Position numbers and translations under genes: made by a program. From UTCHB3 sp964371075 (GTDB lineage: Bacteria > Bacteroidota > Ignavibacteria > Ignavibacteriales > Ignavibacteriaceae), in the NCBI GenBank assembly GCA_964371075.1, contig CAYJKN010000002.1, positions 186,001-250,000 of the forward strand: a stretch of 64,000 nt of DNA, read 5' to 3'. Under the pieces are notes generated by a model, which saw only the letters and a list, made by a program, of their open reading frames with translations, was not told the origin of the DNA and made no database searches. The stretch's first letter is position 1. The number at the start of each line of letters is the position of its first letter. Positions 53,825 through 63,070 of the stretch are shown here, piece by piece.

Positions 53825-55834
53825 ATGTCAAGAAGTTTTCTCTCCATTGTTCTGTTTTTCGCCCTCTCTCTCACCGTGGTTTTTGCTCAAGAAGGTGTTG
53901 AATTCCTCAGCCCCACCCCTACAGGAAGTGTTATGGTCGAGATTTCCATTGTTGATAAAAATATCGCCTGGGCAGCTGGAACCCTTGGAACAGTTTTAAA
54001 AACTACTGATACAGGTAAAACATGGCAGCAAATAAAAACAGGCGAAGATATCTGGTACACTTCAATTGATGCAATTAGTGCAGATAAAGTTTTCCTTACT
54101 TCATGGAATCAAAATCTTCAATGGACAACAGATGGCGGAAAAACCTGGAAATCAGAGCAGATAGGCAAACTTTCTTACTTAAAAAAGGTCCAATTTATCG
54201 ATGTTAACAACGGTTTTCTCATCGGTAGTAAAGAACTTGGTGAATACGAATTTGAACCCGTTCTCCAACTCTGGGTTACAACAGATGGCGGCACAACATG
54301 GAATGAAAGAAATCAGTCACTAAAAATGGATCCCGCCGATTTCTGCTTCTTTTCAACAAAAATTGGTATCGCCACGGTAAAAGCAGTTGATGGAAGCATC
54401 AACGATGATATCTACAGAACCACAGATGGTGGTATTACCTGGAACCCTGTTAAAACAACTCCAAACATCTCAATTTCCGGTATCTCCCTGGCTGATACAA
54501 AAACCGGTTATGCAGTTGGGGAAGTGGCTGTAAATCCAAGTGACAAAACCTCTTTAAAAATTGTTGTGTTGAAGACTGATGATGCTGGAGCAACATGGAA
54601 ATCAACCGATTTACCTGTATCTTCCATTTCCAGTGAAGGAAAAGAATCTCATTTTATCTATTTTTTGAACAACAAAACCGGCTGGATTATTAAATCAAAT
54701 CCATACACAGATGCCTCAAGAAGTGACCTCCTTAGAACCAATGACGGTGGAAAAACATGGGAAAAAACCTGGTCTTCAGACGAAACAGGCGTAAGTAGAA
54801 TCGGCTTTTTTGATGAAAACACCGGCGTTGTGCTCCCAGGATTATGGTTCCTTATTCCAAAAATATACAGAACAGCAGATGGCGGCAACAACTTTACTCA
54901 ATTGGCAAACGGACTTGAATCAAATTTCACTACTCTCTCTTTCCCTGATGTTAAAACAGGATTTGCAGCAAACAACAAAGGTGTAATAAAAACCGTTGAC
55001 GGAGGTTACACCTGGAAACAATCCTTGGAAGCAAAATTCAGCTATTTTGAACAGATTACCTTTTTCAACCTGAATGAAGGGCTTGTTATTCTAAGAGATG
55101 AAGAGGGTGGAGGTAACATCTATAAAACTGCAAACGGTGGAGATACTTGGACTTCCTCCCCTTTAAAATTTAATGGATATGCACAAAAGTTTATTTGCAT
55201 CGATTTAAACACTATTTTAGCTACTGTTATCCAACTTGATAACAAAAATGTGATTAAGTCAGAAGATGGTGGTAAAACCTGGAAAAATTTAGTGTCTTTT
55301 TCCGGAAAAGAAATCGATATTTACGACATACAATTCACCGATAAAAGAAATGGCTGGCTGCTTGCTACAATGGTACTCCCAGGTGCGGCACCTGAAGCTT
55401 TTCCAACTGTTTTTATAAAAAGGACGACCGATGGTGGTGATACATGGGAAGACATTATCCGATATGGAGAATCGATGCCCTCGAACCTGACCTTTACAGA
55501 TCCTCTGCATGGGTGGTATGTTTCAAATACTGATGATACAACAAGGGTGATGTCGAGAACCACCGATGGCGGCAAAACATGGGAGTCGCTCCCTTTCCTG
55601 CCTCCGTATGAATTGATAGAATTTCTGGGGTTCTCCGATCCACAAAACGGCTGGATGGTAAGAGTTTACGGAGCTCCACTTTCCCCCGGATTTGTTTACA
55701 GAACCAAAGACGGCGGTAAAACCTGGGAGCTAAAACACACTCTGAATTACCTGAACAAACTTGTCTTCCCTGATAAAAAAACTGTTTACGCAGGAGGATA
55801 TATGAATCTTGTAAAATTTATTCTTGATGAATAA
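53825..55834 (+). CDS. Secreted YCF48/sortilin-like propeller protein without T9SS domain
   Basis: From ATG 53825 (AAAAGG upstream) there are 669 residues with a signal peptide (FLSIVLFFALSLTVVFAQ). At least a dozen blades share the motif T-x-D-G-G-K-T-W (GKTWQQI, GKTWKSE, GTTWNERN, GITWNPV). This is the repeat type of plant/cyanobacterial YCF48 and sortilin. Unlike its neighbours it lacks the C-terminal NYPNPFNP sorting signal, so it is probably periplasmic or exported otherwise. The start codon upstream (GTG 53798) gives a charged tail before the signal and is less likely. Confidence 0.85.
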   Translation: MSRSFLSIVLFFALSLTVVFAQEGVEFLSPTPTGSVMVEISIVDKNIAWAAGTLGTVLKTTDTGKTWQQIKTGEDIWYTSIDAISADKVFLTSWNQNLQWTTDGGKTWKSEQIGKLSYLKKVQFIDVNNGFLIGSKELGEYEFEPVLQLWVTTDGGTTWNERNQSLKMDPADFCFFSTKIGIATVKAVDGSINDDIYRTTDGGITWNPVKTTPNISISGISLADTKTGYAVGEVAVNPSDKTSLKIVVLKTDDAGATWKSTDLPVSSISSEGKESHFIYFLNNKTGWIIKSNPYTDASRSDLLRTNDGGKTWEKTWSSDETGVSRIGFFDENTGVVLPGLWFLIPKIYRTADGGNNFTQLANGLESNFTTLSFPDVKTGFAANNKGVIKTVDGGYTWKQSLEAKFSYFEQITFFNLNEGLVILRDEEGGGNIYKTANGGDTWTSSPLKFNGYAQKFICIDLNTILATVIQLDNKNVIKSEDGGKTWKNLVSFSGKEIDIYDIQFTDKRNGWLLATMVLPGAAPEAFPTVFIKRTTDGGDTWEDIIRYGESMPSNLTFTDPLHGWYVSNTDDTTRVMSRTTDGGKTWESLPFLPPYELIEFLGFSDPQNGWMVRVYGAPLSPGFVYRTKDGGKTWELKHTLNYLNKLVFPDKKTVYAGGYMNLVKFILDE

Positions 55835-55854
55835 GAGTTATTGGATTAGAAAAT

Positions 55855-55889
55855 CCCCGGGAGTAACCAACAGATCAGAACTCCCGGGG
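55855..55889. terminator. 10-bp stem hairpin between convergent genes
   Basis: CCCCGGGAGT (55855-55864) and ACTCCCGGGG (55880-55889) pair perfectly around a 15-base loop. It ends metK (minus; ATTTTC follows) and probably also the propeller gene (plus). Confidence 0.85.
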
Positions 55890-55904
55890 AGAATAATTTG
55901 ATTT

Positions 55905-57068
55905 CTACAGTTTTAGTAAATCCCGCAATTCATCAATTTTATCGGTTTTTTCCCAGGTGAAATCGACATCGGTTCTGCCAAAATGTCCATAGGAAGCGGT
56001 TTTTGAATATATGGGTCTTTTTAGTTGAAGTGTATCGATTATTCCTTTGGGACTGAAATCGAACACTTTTTTCACGACCTCGGAGATTTTGCTGTCATCA
56101 TATTTGCCCGTTCCATGTGTATCAACCAACAGAGAAATCGGCTCGGTAACTCCAATTGCATACGAAACCTGAATGGTGCATCTCTCGGCCAAACCGGCAG
56201 CTACAACATTTTTAGCAGCGTAACGGGTTATGTAGGCAGCCGAACGGTCCACTTTTGTGTAATCTTTCCCTGAAAATGCACCACCACCATGAGGAGCGGC
56301 ACCGCCGTAGGTGTCCACTATTATTTTGCGACCCGTTAGACCAACATCGGTGATTGGGCCTCCATCGGTAAAATCTCCGGTGGGATTAACATGAAGTGTG
56401 TAATCCTGTTTCAGAAGATTTTGAGGTATTATATCCCCATTCTCGATGACATGTTTTTTGATAAAATCCTTAATTTGTGATTGGTGTATCGTTTTTGCAT
56501 GTTGTGTTGAAACCACAATGGTATCAATATAAGCAGGTTTATTATCAACATATTTTACAGTGACTTGTGATTTTGCATCAGGACGAAGCCAATCGACAAC
56601 ATTCTCATGCCTCAACCGGGCAAGCTCTTTTAATATTCTGTGGGAAAGTGCCAATGTAATTGGCAAATATTCCTCAGTTTCGTTGGTTGCATACCCAAAC
56701 ATCATACCCTGGTCACCGGCACCAACCTTATCATTCCCGCGGTCCACACCCTGAGAAATCTCGGATGCCTGCTTTGTTATGTTGATAAGGACAGTGCAGG
56801 ACTCGGGGTCAATTCCGGGAAAATCTTTTGAGTAACCGATTTTCTTTAGAGTTGTTCTCACAATCTCCTCGTAATTTGGCTTGTGTTTGGAAGATATCTC
56901 ACCTGCCAAAATAACCAGATTTTTGCCAACAAGTGTTTCGCACGCAACCCGGGAATTGGGGTCATGTGTAAGGCAGGCATCTAAAACGGCATCAGAAATT
57001 TGGTCTGCAACTTTATCAGGATGACCTTCGGAAACGGATTCAGAGGTGAAAAAATATTCTTTGGACAT
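55905..57068 (-). CDS. metK: S-adenosylmethionine synthetase
   Basis: ATG 57068 is preferred over one two codons upstream because AAAGGA is at a normal distance from it; this gives 387 residues. GHPDKVADQISDAV, GAGDQGMMFGYA and GGAAPHGGGAFSGKD are the family signatures. The enzyme makes AdoMet from methionine and ATP. I looked for a SAM riboswitch in the 370 bases upstream and saw none. Confidence 0.97.
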   Translation of the reverse strand: MSKEYFFTSESVSEGHPDKVADQISDAVLDACLTHDPNSRVACETLVGKNLVILAGEISSKHKPNYEEIVRTTLKKIGYSKDFPGIDPESCTVLINITKQASEISQGVDRGNDKVGAGDQGMMFGYATNETEEYLPITLALSHRILKELARLRHENVVDWLRPDAKSQVTVKYVDNKPAYIDTIVVSTQHAKTIHQSQIKDFIKKHVIENGDIIPQNLLKQDYTLHVNPTGDFTDGGPITDVGLTGRKIIVDTYGGAAPHGGGAFSGKDYTKVDRSAAYITRYAAKNVVAAGLAERCTIQVSYAIGVTEPISLLVDTHGTGKYDDSKISEVVKKVFDFSPKGIIDTLQLKRPIYSKTASYGHFGRTDVDFTWEKTDKIDELRDLLKL

Positions 57069-57074
57069 AATCAT

Positions 57075-57443
57075 TCCTTTTGATTTTTTATTGAAAAATT
57101 CAATTATTGTTTGGAAATTTTTATGCGAAAAAGTAGAGAGGGGGTATTCGAGGCACTTTTTAGCAACTTATTTAGGGTCGTTTGCAATACGCACAAATCA
57201 CGACCAATCCAGTTAGAAAACCCTTAATAAACAATTAAATCAGTAATGTCTAAAAACCAAAAAACCCGCTCAAGGCGGGTCTGCCTTTAGCTCTTATTTA
57301 ATGTCGCAGCAAGTAACTTGATAAAAACGACAATCACATTCACAAATATAAACAATTGGAATTCAAGAATCAATAGTTTACGAAGATATTGTTATGAGCG
57401 GTTATTTCCCGGGATTATCGGAAGTTATTGTGCCGTTGTTTAA
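57075..57443. other. Gap upstream of metK with a terminator of the next gene
   Basis: It holds the metK leader and the terminator at 57258-57280. I see no gene, no known riboswitch and no repeats in it. Confidence 0.6.
57258..57280 (-). terminator. Terminator of the repeat-protein gene
   Basis: ACCCGC (57264-57269) and GCGGGT (57275-57280) pair; a run of T follows on the minus strand. Confidence 0.82.
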
Positions 57444-57779
57444 TTAATATAACAGATGTTTTTTCTCGTTGTTCTTCCAGCCGGCTTGACTTTCGTAATC
57501 CACAAAATAAATCTTTAAGTCTGCCTGGCTTTCGTAATCCACAAAATAAATCTTTTTATCCGCTTGACTCTCATATTTTACAAAATACCACTTCCCGTCA
57601 TTTTTACCGGACTGACTTTCATATTTCACTTTATATACCTTCAGATCCGCCTGGCTTTCATAGTCAACAACATAAACCTTAACATCAGCCTGACTCGAAT
57701 AGTTAACTGAATAGATTTTCTGTGCTTCAACTTTCCCCACAAAAAGCAGGGTAAGTACTAAAATAAATAAGTGTTTCAT
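57444..57779 (-). CDS. Secreted repeat protein of the DUF6150 type
   Basis: The 111 residues have a signal peptide (HLFILVLTLLFVGKVEAQ). Seven about 13-residue repeats follow, with a core of Y-[FV]-V-[DK]-Y-E-S-Q-A-D-x-K, for example VVDYESQADLKVY, FVKYESQADKKIY and FVDYESQADLKIY. The repeats are nearly identical at protein level, suggesting recent duplication. The family resembles DUF6150 (recalled as a knotted all-beta repeat fold); its role is unknown. A GGAGG site precedes the ATG. Confidence 0.65.
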   Translation of the reverse strand: MKHLFILVLTLLFVGKVEAQKIYSVNYSSQADVKVYVVDYESQADLKVYKVKYESQSGKNDGKWYFVKYESQADKKIYFVDYESQADLKIYFVDYESQAGWKNNEKKHLLY

Positions 57780-57805
57780 ATTTCCTCCGGGGTGGAATTT
57801 TGTTT

Positions 57806-58969
57806 TTAGGATGTGACCAACTCTTCCCGTTTCATTTCAAACTTTTTAACCATATCTTCTTCAACTTTTACACCGATTCCGGGGCCCTCGGGAATTGAGA
57901 TATATCCATCCTGATCCAGGGTTACTGGCGGAGTTACGATGTCCTCTTTAAAATATAACTTTGTTTCCGAAGTGTCGCCGGGGATTGTAAATGCGGGGGC
58001 TGTTTGAAGATGGATATTAAACGCGCGACCAATTCCGGTTTCGTCCATTCCACCCGACCAGACGGGAATACCATTTTTGTGGCAATATTCCGCAATTCTC
58101 ACAGCTTCTGCCATGCCGCCCACTCTTCCTTCTTTTATGTTTACAATTCTGCATGAACCAAGTTCCACTGCGGTGATTGCATCCTCAAGGGAATGGATCG
58201 ACTCATCGAGACAAAGAGGAGTTTCGATTGATTTCTGAAGTTTTGAATGGAAATAAATATCACTGTATGAAAGAGGTTGTTCGATCATGGTTAGACCATA
58301 TTTATCAAGTTTCGCAAGGTGTTTTGCATCATCAATTGCATAATCACCGTTGGCATCCACCATCAATTGAAGTGTCGGGTAACTGTTCCGAACAGCTTCC
58401 ACCCACTCGATATCCTTCCCCTTTTTTATCTTCATTTTTACGCGGTGATATTTTTTGTCGATGGCATCTTGAACGGCGGCAAGAAGTTCATCAATACTTC
58501 CTTTAATACCGATACTAATCCCTGACATTATTTTTTTAGGTTCAAATCCCAACATTTTATAAAGAGGCACACCCTCAATTTTTGCCATAAGGTCGAGCAA
58601 CGCATTTTCCACTGCTGCTTTTGCCATCATATTACCGCGGATATGTTTCATCTCTTTTTCAAATTCAGAGAAACTCATTCCCGGTTTCAGAACAGGAAGA
58701 ATAAACTCTTTAATGATGTGATGGCATGAAACGGTGGTTTCGGGGCTGTAAAACGGGTCAGGATCGGCAACACACTCACCCCATCCCGACAACTCACCCG
58801 CCGAAATCTTAATCAATAGCGCCTCCTTGCAAGTCCATGTATATGAACTGATCGAAAATGGAGTCACAAACGGAAGATTTACCGTAATCGCTTCAATTTT
58901 AGTTATTTGTGGAATTATCATTGTTGGGAGCATGAAGGGGGAATTGTCGGTAATTGGTTGAGTTGACAT
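57806..58969 (-). CDS. menC: Enolase-superfamily enzyme: o-succinylbenzoate synthase / N-succinylamino acid racemase type
   Basis: The 387 residues include the KxK motif MKMKIKKGKD, the metal ligands in MVDANGDY, MIEQPL and CLDESI, the second catalytic lysine in NIKEGRVGG, and the closing VWSGGMDETGIGRA and PGDTSETKLYF. These are hallmarks of the MenC2/NSAR branch. It could serve menaquinone synthesis or racemise succinylamino acids. No other men gene is nearby, so the in vivo role is open. I cannot choose between the ATG codons at 58969, 58933 and 58921. Confidence 0.82.
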   Translation of the reverse strand: MSTQPITDNSPFMLPTMIIPQITKIEAITVNLPFVTPFSISSYTWTCKEALLIKISAGELSGWGECVADPDPFYSPETTVSCHHIIKEFILPVLKPGMSFSEFEKEMKHIRGNMMAKAAVENALLDLMAKIEGVPLYKMLGFEPKKIMSGISIGIKGSIDELLAAVQDAIDKKYHRVKMKIKKGKDIEWVEAVRNSYPTLQLMVDANGDYAIDDAKHLAKLDKYGLTMIEQPLSYSDIYFHSKLQKSIETPLCLDESIHSLEDAITAVELGSCRIVNIKEGRVGGMAEAVRIAEYCHKNGIPVWSGGMDETGIGRAFNIHLQTAPAFTIPGDTSETKLYFKEDIVTPPVTLDQDGYISIPEGPGIGVKVEEDMVKKFEMKREELVTS

Positions 58970-59145
58970 CTGAGTACTTTCGATTATCCGGATAACTGAG
59001 TTTTTAATGTTTGTGGCAGATTCAGCATTTTTGTATGGAAATGCAAAGTTTTAAATTCAAACATAACAAAATTATCAAAAAGTCAGATTAGGATCGTTAA
59101 CTATTCTGAACTTCGGCGCAAAGAATATGAATCACTTCCGAGAAC

Positions 59146-59616
59146 TCATTCAGCCAGCATAACATTTGATACTTTACCTTTATATATGGTAACTGTAAGT
59201 CCCTGATCGATATAATAGAGTTCTATGGAGTCACCAAAATTATCTTCCTGGTAAGGTTCACCGAGAATTTTTTTAACATCAGCAACACTGTCAGAAATTT
59301 TGAAAGTTTTGCCGTTTATATTGATTTTTATATTGGGGTCTTTGGAGCTAACAAGGGTAACTTTTCCTTTTTTATTAAAGTAAACATTTATTTTGGGTTT
59401 CCCAAATTTCCAAAGAAATCCCAATGCTTCAGCCGATTTTGATTCTGGTTGGCCCAGAATCCCGGTGACATCCTCCTGGGACGTCCCAAGTTTCACTCCC
59501 TGTATCTCAATATCATTGGGTGTAACAAGTGCCTGCCCACAAATATTTACGGATAGGAAAGCAACAAAAACAAGTAATGGGAATATCATCGAAAAAAAGT
59601 TGGAGTTGTTTTTCAT
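59146..59616 (-). CDS. Secreted small protein with two SmpA-like repeats
   Basis: The 156 residues have a signal peptide (MIFPLLVFVAFLSVNICGQ). Two similar halves follow: GVKLGTSQEDVTGILGQPES and KISDSVADVKKILGEPYQED, each a helix-turn motif ending G-[QE]-P, as in SmpA/OmlA-type envelope proteins. AAAGGAA precedes the ATG. The function is unknown. Confidence 0.7.
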   Translation of the reverse strand: MKNNSNFFSMIFPLLVFVAFLSVNICGQALVTPNDIEIQGVKLGTSQEDVTGILGQPESKSAEALGFLWKFGKPKINVYFNKKGKVTLVSSKDPNIKININGKTFKISDSVADVKKILGEPYQEDNFGDSIELYYIDQGLTVTIYKGKVSNVMLAE

Positions 59617-59802
59617 TTTTTAAATTCCTTTAAGTAAATGGTTGTTTTTTAAGTAGTTACACTTTGGGAAATATTTTTTGTTCCATTGGGAGTGAGTGAA
59701 ATTAGTAAATTACATTTTAGGAATAATTGGCAAACAAACAACTTTTTAGTCTTGAAGAACTTCAATGATGTATTGAAGTAAGAGGTAACCATTTTGTATT
59801 TG

Positions 59803-60216
59803 TTAAAAGCCGGTTGTTATTGATTTTATTAGCTCTACTACTAACGGCAATTTTTTTTCTATATCACACTCCCACACCACACAAACCTTCCAACCATCAG
59901 CATGAAGTTGTTCCATTTTATTACGATCCCGTTCCATGGTTTTGGTAATCTTTTCATACCAAAATTCTTTGTTGGATTTAGGGAAATTTGCGTTTGAGCA
60001 GCCTTCATGATGGTGCCAAAAACAACCGTGAACAAAAATTATAAGGTTATATTTTTTAAGAAATATGTCCGGTTTGCCGGGAAGATTTTTAACATTAATT
60101 CGAAATCTAAAACCGGCTCTGTGGAGAGCAGATCTTAATGTTTTTTCCGGGAGTGTATTTGCTCCCTTTATTTTGCTCATACATGAGCTTCTTTTTTCAG
60201 GATTCCAGATGTCCAT
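59803..60216 (-). CDS. vsr: Very-short-patch mismatch repair endonuclease
   Basis: The 137 residues show Vsr motifs: WNPEKRSSCMSKIKGANT, RSALHRAGFRFR, PGKPDIFLKKYNLIIFVHGCFWHHHEGC (Asp and the His pair; split PGKPDIFLKKYN and LIIFVHGCFWHHHEGC) and VVWECD. It nicks T:G mismatches that arise from deaminated 5-methylcytosine made by the adjacent methyltransferase. It is the last gene of the restriction-modification unit, 64 bases after the nuclease gene. Confidence 0.95.
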   Translation of the reverse strand: MDIWNPEKRSSCMSKIKGANTLPEKTLRSALHRAGFRFRINVKNLPGKPDIFLKKYNLIIFVHGCFWHHHEGCSNANFPKSNKEFWYEKITKTMERDRNKMEQLHADGWKVCVVWECDIEKKLPLVVELIKSITTGF

Positions 60217-60280
60217 TTTTAGACAGCCAAAAAAATTCTTAACATTATATCGAAATCCAACGGAACATTATAAAACCTGA

Positions 60281-61453
60281 TTAATTAACCGTTGCATGCA
60301 AAAAGGCAATAAACTTGGAAAGACTCCAGATTTTATCATGATATTGTTTAGGAAAACACTTTACATACTTTTGGGGAACCACTAATCGCACTTTGGATCG
60401 TTCCATTTCCTCCAATTGATTCGCCGAGATCCCCTGTTGGAGAGTAAACAAATGTTTTACAGGAATTTTTTCTGCCTCACCAAGAATCTGACGCCATCTG
60501 TCTTTGCATGTGGTCTTTGCAGCCAGGAAGGCAATATTATTGCTCCCTATGGAAGAGTTCTTGTATAACTCTATGGCCGGGAAAATAAAATCGGGTTTGC
60601 TATTACCTTCAGTTGTACATTGTGCACAATAACGGATGTTGTGAATATCAAATATTTTCGAGAGATGATGTTCAAGTGATTTACCTGCACGACTTTTTCT
60701 GCGGTTTAAAACTGTGTTGGCAAATTCAACTAATTCTTGAACGGATGCAAATGGAGATGATAATCGAGGTGAGTAACAGTTCACTTCGATTTGTCGAAAT
60801 AAATCATACTCAGCGGATAACCAGGAAAGAATAATATCGTCCGGATTTTCGATAATCGCACTGTCAGTAACCCGAAAAACCCGATTATAAAATGATTGCG
60901 CAGTATGAGCGACATCGCCTGTGAAAGGAAAACTAACCCTGAGACCTTTTATATATGAATCAAACAGATTTGCTAATTCTTCGGTTGGAGACTTGGTCTC
61001 CATTTTTGGAATTAATTTATTTGTCTCCGTACTTGAAATACCAAAAGCATTATAGAATTCCTCTATATCATCATCCCCCGAAATGACAAATGCTTTGTAT
61101 TCATTATCAATCGTTTTACAGATCACCAATAAATCCCCAACTCTATCATCAGTAAGGAAAGGGAAACTTTTGCCGAAGCGTGTTAATCTGTATTCATTCC
61201 TTGTACCGATGCCATAATAAATAAATCGGCTTTCAGTTCGAAAATCATCCTGCCATAAAATTGAGACATTTGTGTCTTTATTTGAACCTCGGGTACCAGG
61301 TTCGGTAAAGAACAGTGGCCAAGAGCTTTTTGGCATATAAAACCCTGCTTGATGGGCACCATTTGCGCCTGTATCATTTGCAGTTATGTAGCGACAGAAC
61401 GTTTTTTCACTTTCAATTGTGCATTTGATTGCTTTGGAAGTTGTCTCATTCAT
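60281..61453 (-). CDS. EcoRII-type restriction endonuclease
   Basis: The 390 residues are close to EcoRII length (about 400). The N-terminal effector-binding domain (about 1-170) includes FCRYITANDTGANGAHQAGFYMP and TNVSILWQDDF. The C-terminal EcoRII-C nuclease domain (about 225-390) contains GKSLEHHLSKIF, the PD motif in SKPDFIFPAIELY and AAKTTCKDRWRQILGEA, with a catalytic lysine. EcoRII needs two CCWGG sites and cuts before the first C; the same target is inferred here from family and the neighbouring Dcm-like methylase. The gene starts 10 bases after the methylase stop. Confidence 0.9.
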   Translation of the reverse strand: MNETTSKAIKCTIESEKTFCRYITANDTGANGAHQAGFYMPKSSWPLFFTEPGTRGSNKDTNVSILWQDDFRTESRFIYYGIGTRNEYRLTRFGKSFPFLTDDRVGDLLVICKTIDNEYKAFVISGDDDIEEFYNAFGISSTETNKLIPKMETKSPTEELANLFDSYIKGLRVSFPFTGDVAHTAQSFYNRVFRVTDSAIIENPDDIILSWLSAEYDLFRQIEVNCYSPRLSSPFASVQELVEFANTVLNRRKSRAGKSLEHHLSKIFDIHNIRYCAQCTTEGNSKPDFIFPAIELYKNSSIGSNNIAFLAAKTTCKDRWRQILGEAEKIPVKHLFTLQQGISANQLEEMERSKVRLVVPQKYVKCFPKQYHDKIWSLSKFIAFLHATVN

Positions 61454-61463
61454 AATATATTCT

Positions 61464-62600
61464 CTATAAATACTTTATAATTTGTTGGGCGACTGCCTGA
61501 ATAAGGGGCATAACAACCGAGTTACCAAACTGTTTGTAAGCTTGATTATCTGAAACCGGGATTAAAAATTCATCAGGAAATCCTTGCAATCTGGCACATT
61601 CTCGTGGAGTTAATCTTCTGGGATTACTCCGGGGTTGAGGGATCAATATCTCTGACCCATCCTTGTAATACCTCGCACTAAGAGTTCTCGATATGCCATT
61701 CAAATCAGCGATACCAAAACCGAAACCGTTACCTTTTAATTTATGTTTGTCGGCATACTCCTGGAGATAATTCCAAAGTTTGTCAGACAAAGTATACTTT
61801 GGGTCTGGCTCATTGTCAAGGATTTCCCCCAACTTCTTATTGGCTACGGGTAAAAGAGGAAATTCAAAGCTATTTACCTCCTGATAATAATCTCTGTTAA
61901 ACCCCACTATCATTATCCTCTCTCTATGCTGAGGAACAAAGTGTTTTCCATCCAGAACTCTATAAAACACCGAATAATTGAGTTCAGTAAGAGTGTTTAA
62001 GATAACCTGGAAAGTTCTCTTTTTATCATGACTTACGAGATTTTTTACATTTTCCAAAAGGAATGCTTTTGGTCTTTTGGCCTGCAAAATTCTGGCGATG
62101 TCAAAAAACAATGTACCTTGTGTTTCATCGAGAAAACCATGACTTCTTCCGAGACTGTTCTTTTTTGAAACACCAGCAATCGAAAAAGGCTGGCACGGAA
62201 ACCCGGCTGTTAGAATATCATGTTCGGGGATGGAATCCTCTGGAATTTTTGTAATATCACCGTGTGGAATTTCACCAAAGTTTTCCTTATAAGTGAATTG
62301 TGAAAACCGGTCCCACTCTGAACTGAAAACACATTCACCACCAATGTTTTGAAATGCCAATCGGATTCCACCAATGCCGGCAAACAAATCAATAAATTTG
62401 AATTTTGGACTTAAAGGAGGTGGGAATGGTACCTTTCGTATGTCATCAAACAATTGTTCATAAACCTGAAATGGTTCACTAACACTATCACGATCATTTA
62501 TAACTTCAACTTTATTCTTATTCATAACCATTTCTTTGGGAACCCGAACTTTTGCAGCTCGTATACCTTTACTTCGTTGTTCTTTTGTGTGTTTATCCAT
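61464..62600 (-). CDS. Dcm/EcoRII-type cytosine-5 DNA methyltransferase
   Basis: The 378 residues carry all C5-MTase motifs: FIDLFAGIGG (AdoMet, about 69-78), the catalytic PCQ (Cys136) in AGFPCQPFSIAG, ENV in FLLENVKNL, QHRERIMIVGF (QRR-type) and the final QFGNSVVMPLI. The Dcm-like N-terminal extension and a target-recognition region between 260 and 320 suggest CCWGG, by family relation. It protects host DNA from the adjacent endonuclease. Confidence 0.95.
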   Translation of the reverse strand: MDKHTKEQRSKGIRAAKVRVPKEMVMNKNKVEVINDRDSVSEPFQVYEQLFDDIRKVPFPPPLSPKFKFIDLFAGIGGIRLAFQNIGGECVFSSEWDRFSQFTYKENFGEIPHGDITKIPEDSIPEHDILTAGFPCQPFSIAGVSKKNSLGRSHGFLDETQGTLFFDIARILQAKRPKAFLLENVKNLVSHDKKRTFQVILNTLTELNYSVFYRVLDGKHFVPQHRERIMIVGFNRDYYQEVNSFEFPLLPVANKKLGEILDNEPDPKYTLSDKLWNYLQEYADKHKLKGNGFGFGIADLNGISRTLSARYYKDGSEILIPQPRSNPRRLTPRECARLQGFPDEFLIPVSDNQAYKQFGNSVVMPLIQAVAQQIIKYL

Positions 62601-62638
62601 CTCGTCAATTACTCTTACTTCAAAAAATCCAAACCATT

Positions 62639-62869
62639 CTATCTGTTTTCTTTCTTAACAAGGAGTTCATCAAAGCTAACTTTGAGAGCGGATGCAATTT
62701 TTTCCAGGCTGATAATGGTCGCAGTTCTTTCACAGCGTTCAATCATTCCAATGTAAGTTCTGTGCAAACCAGCGCGGAAGCCGAGCTCTTCCTGAGAGAT
62801 GTTTTGAAGTTTTCTGTGATAGCGAATGTTTTCAGCGAAGGTGTTTAGAATCTGATATTCTGAGGTCAT
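62639..62869 (-). CDS. XRE-family controller (C) protein of the restriction-modification system
   Basis: From ATG 62869 (MTSEYQILNTF) there are 76 residues; an upstream start would add a non-homologous tail and run through the operator. The helix-turn-helix reads ISQEELGFRAGLHRTYIGMIER, matching C proteins (split ISQEELGFRAGL and HRTYIGMIER). The protein probably autoregulates and times the methylase and nuclease. The methylase gene follows by 38 bases. Confidence 0.85.
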   Translation of the reverse strand: MTSEYQILNTFAENIRYHRKLQNISQEELGFRAGLHRTYIGMIERCERTATIISLEKIASALKVSFDELLVKKENR

Positions 62870-62891
62870 ACGAGGCTTCCAAATGGAGAAA

Positions 62892-62911
62892 TTGTATACA
62901 TATGTATACAA
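62892..62911. promoter_or_regulatory. 20-bp perfect palindrome, candidate C-protein operator
   Basis: TTGTATACATATGTATACAA reads the same on both strands. It lies 23 bases upstream of the ATG of the XRE gene, the expected place of a C-box or -10/-35 operator. Binding by the C protein is inference. Confidence 0.7.
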
Positions 62912-62965
62912 AGTTACCGTATAAATCAGAGGCTTGCGACAGACCAATGTATGCAGAGATCAACG

Positions 62966-62991
62966 ATATTGTTGTGATTGTGCAACAATAT
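62966..62991. promoter_or_regulatory. 9-bp inverted repeat between dprA and the controller gene
   Basis: ATATTGTTG (62966-62974) and CAACAATAT (62983-62991) are perfect complements with an 8-base spacer. It lies about 80 bases after the DprA-like stop. No T-run follows, so it is more likely an operator or transcript hairpin than a normal terminator. Confidence 0.45.
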
Positions 62992-63070
62992 TAGGGTAAG
63001 GGATAAATATTAAGGGGATTTTTGAATTGGAGGGGCTAAGTTTTTGGGGACGAAAGAATCTAAATGACTT

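Noticed and set aside
57075..57260. SAM riboswitch upstream of metK
   Set aside because: I looked for the conserved helices of known SAM riboswitches and found none; the only clear hairpin belongs to the terminator of the upstream gene.
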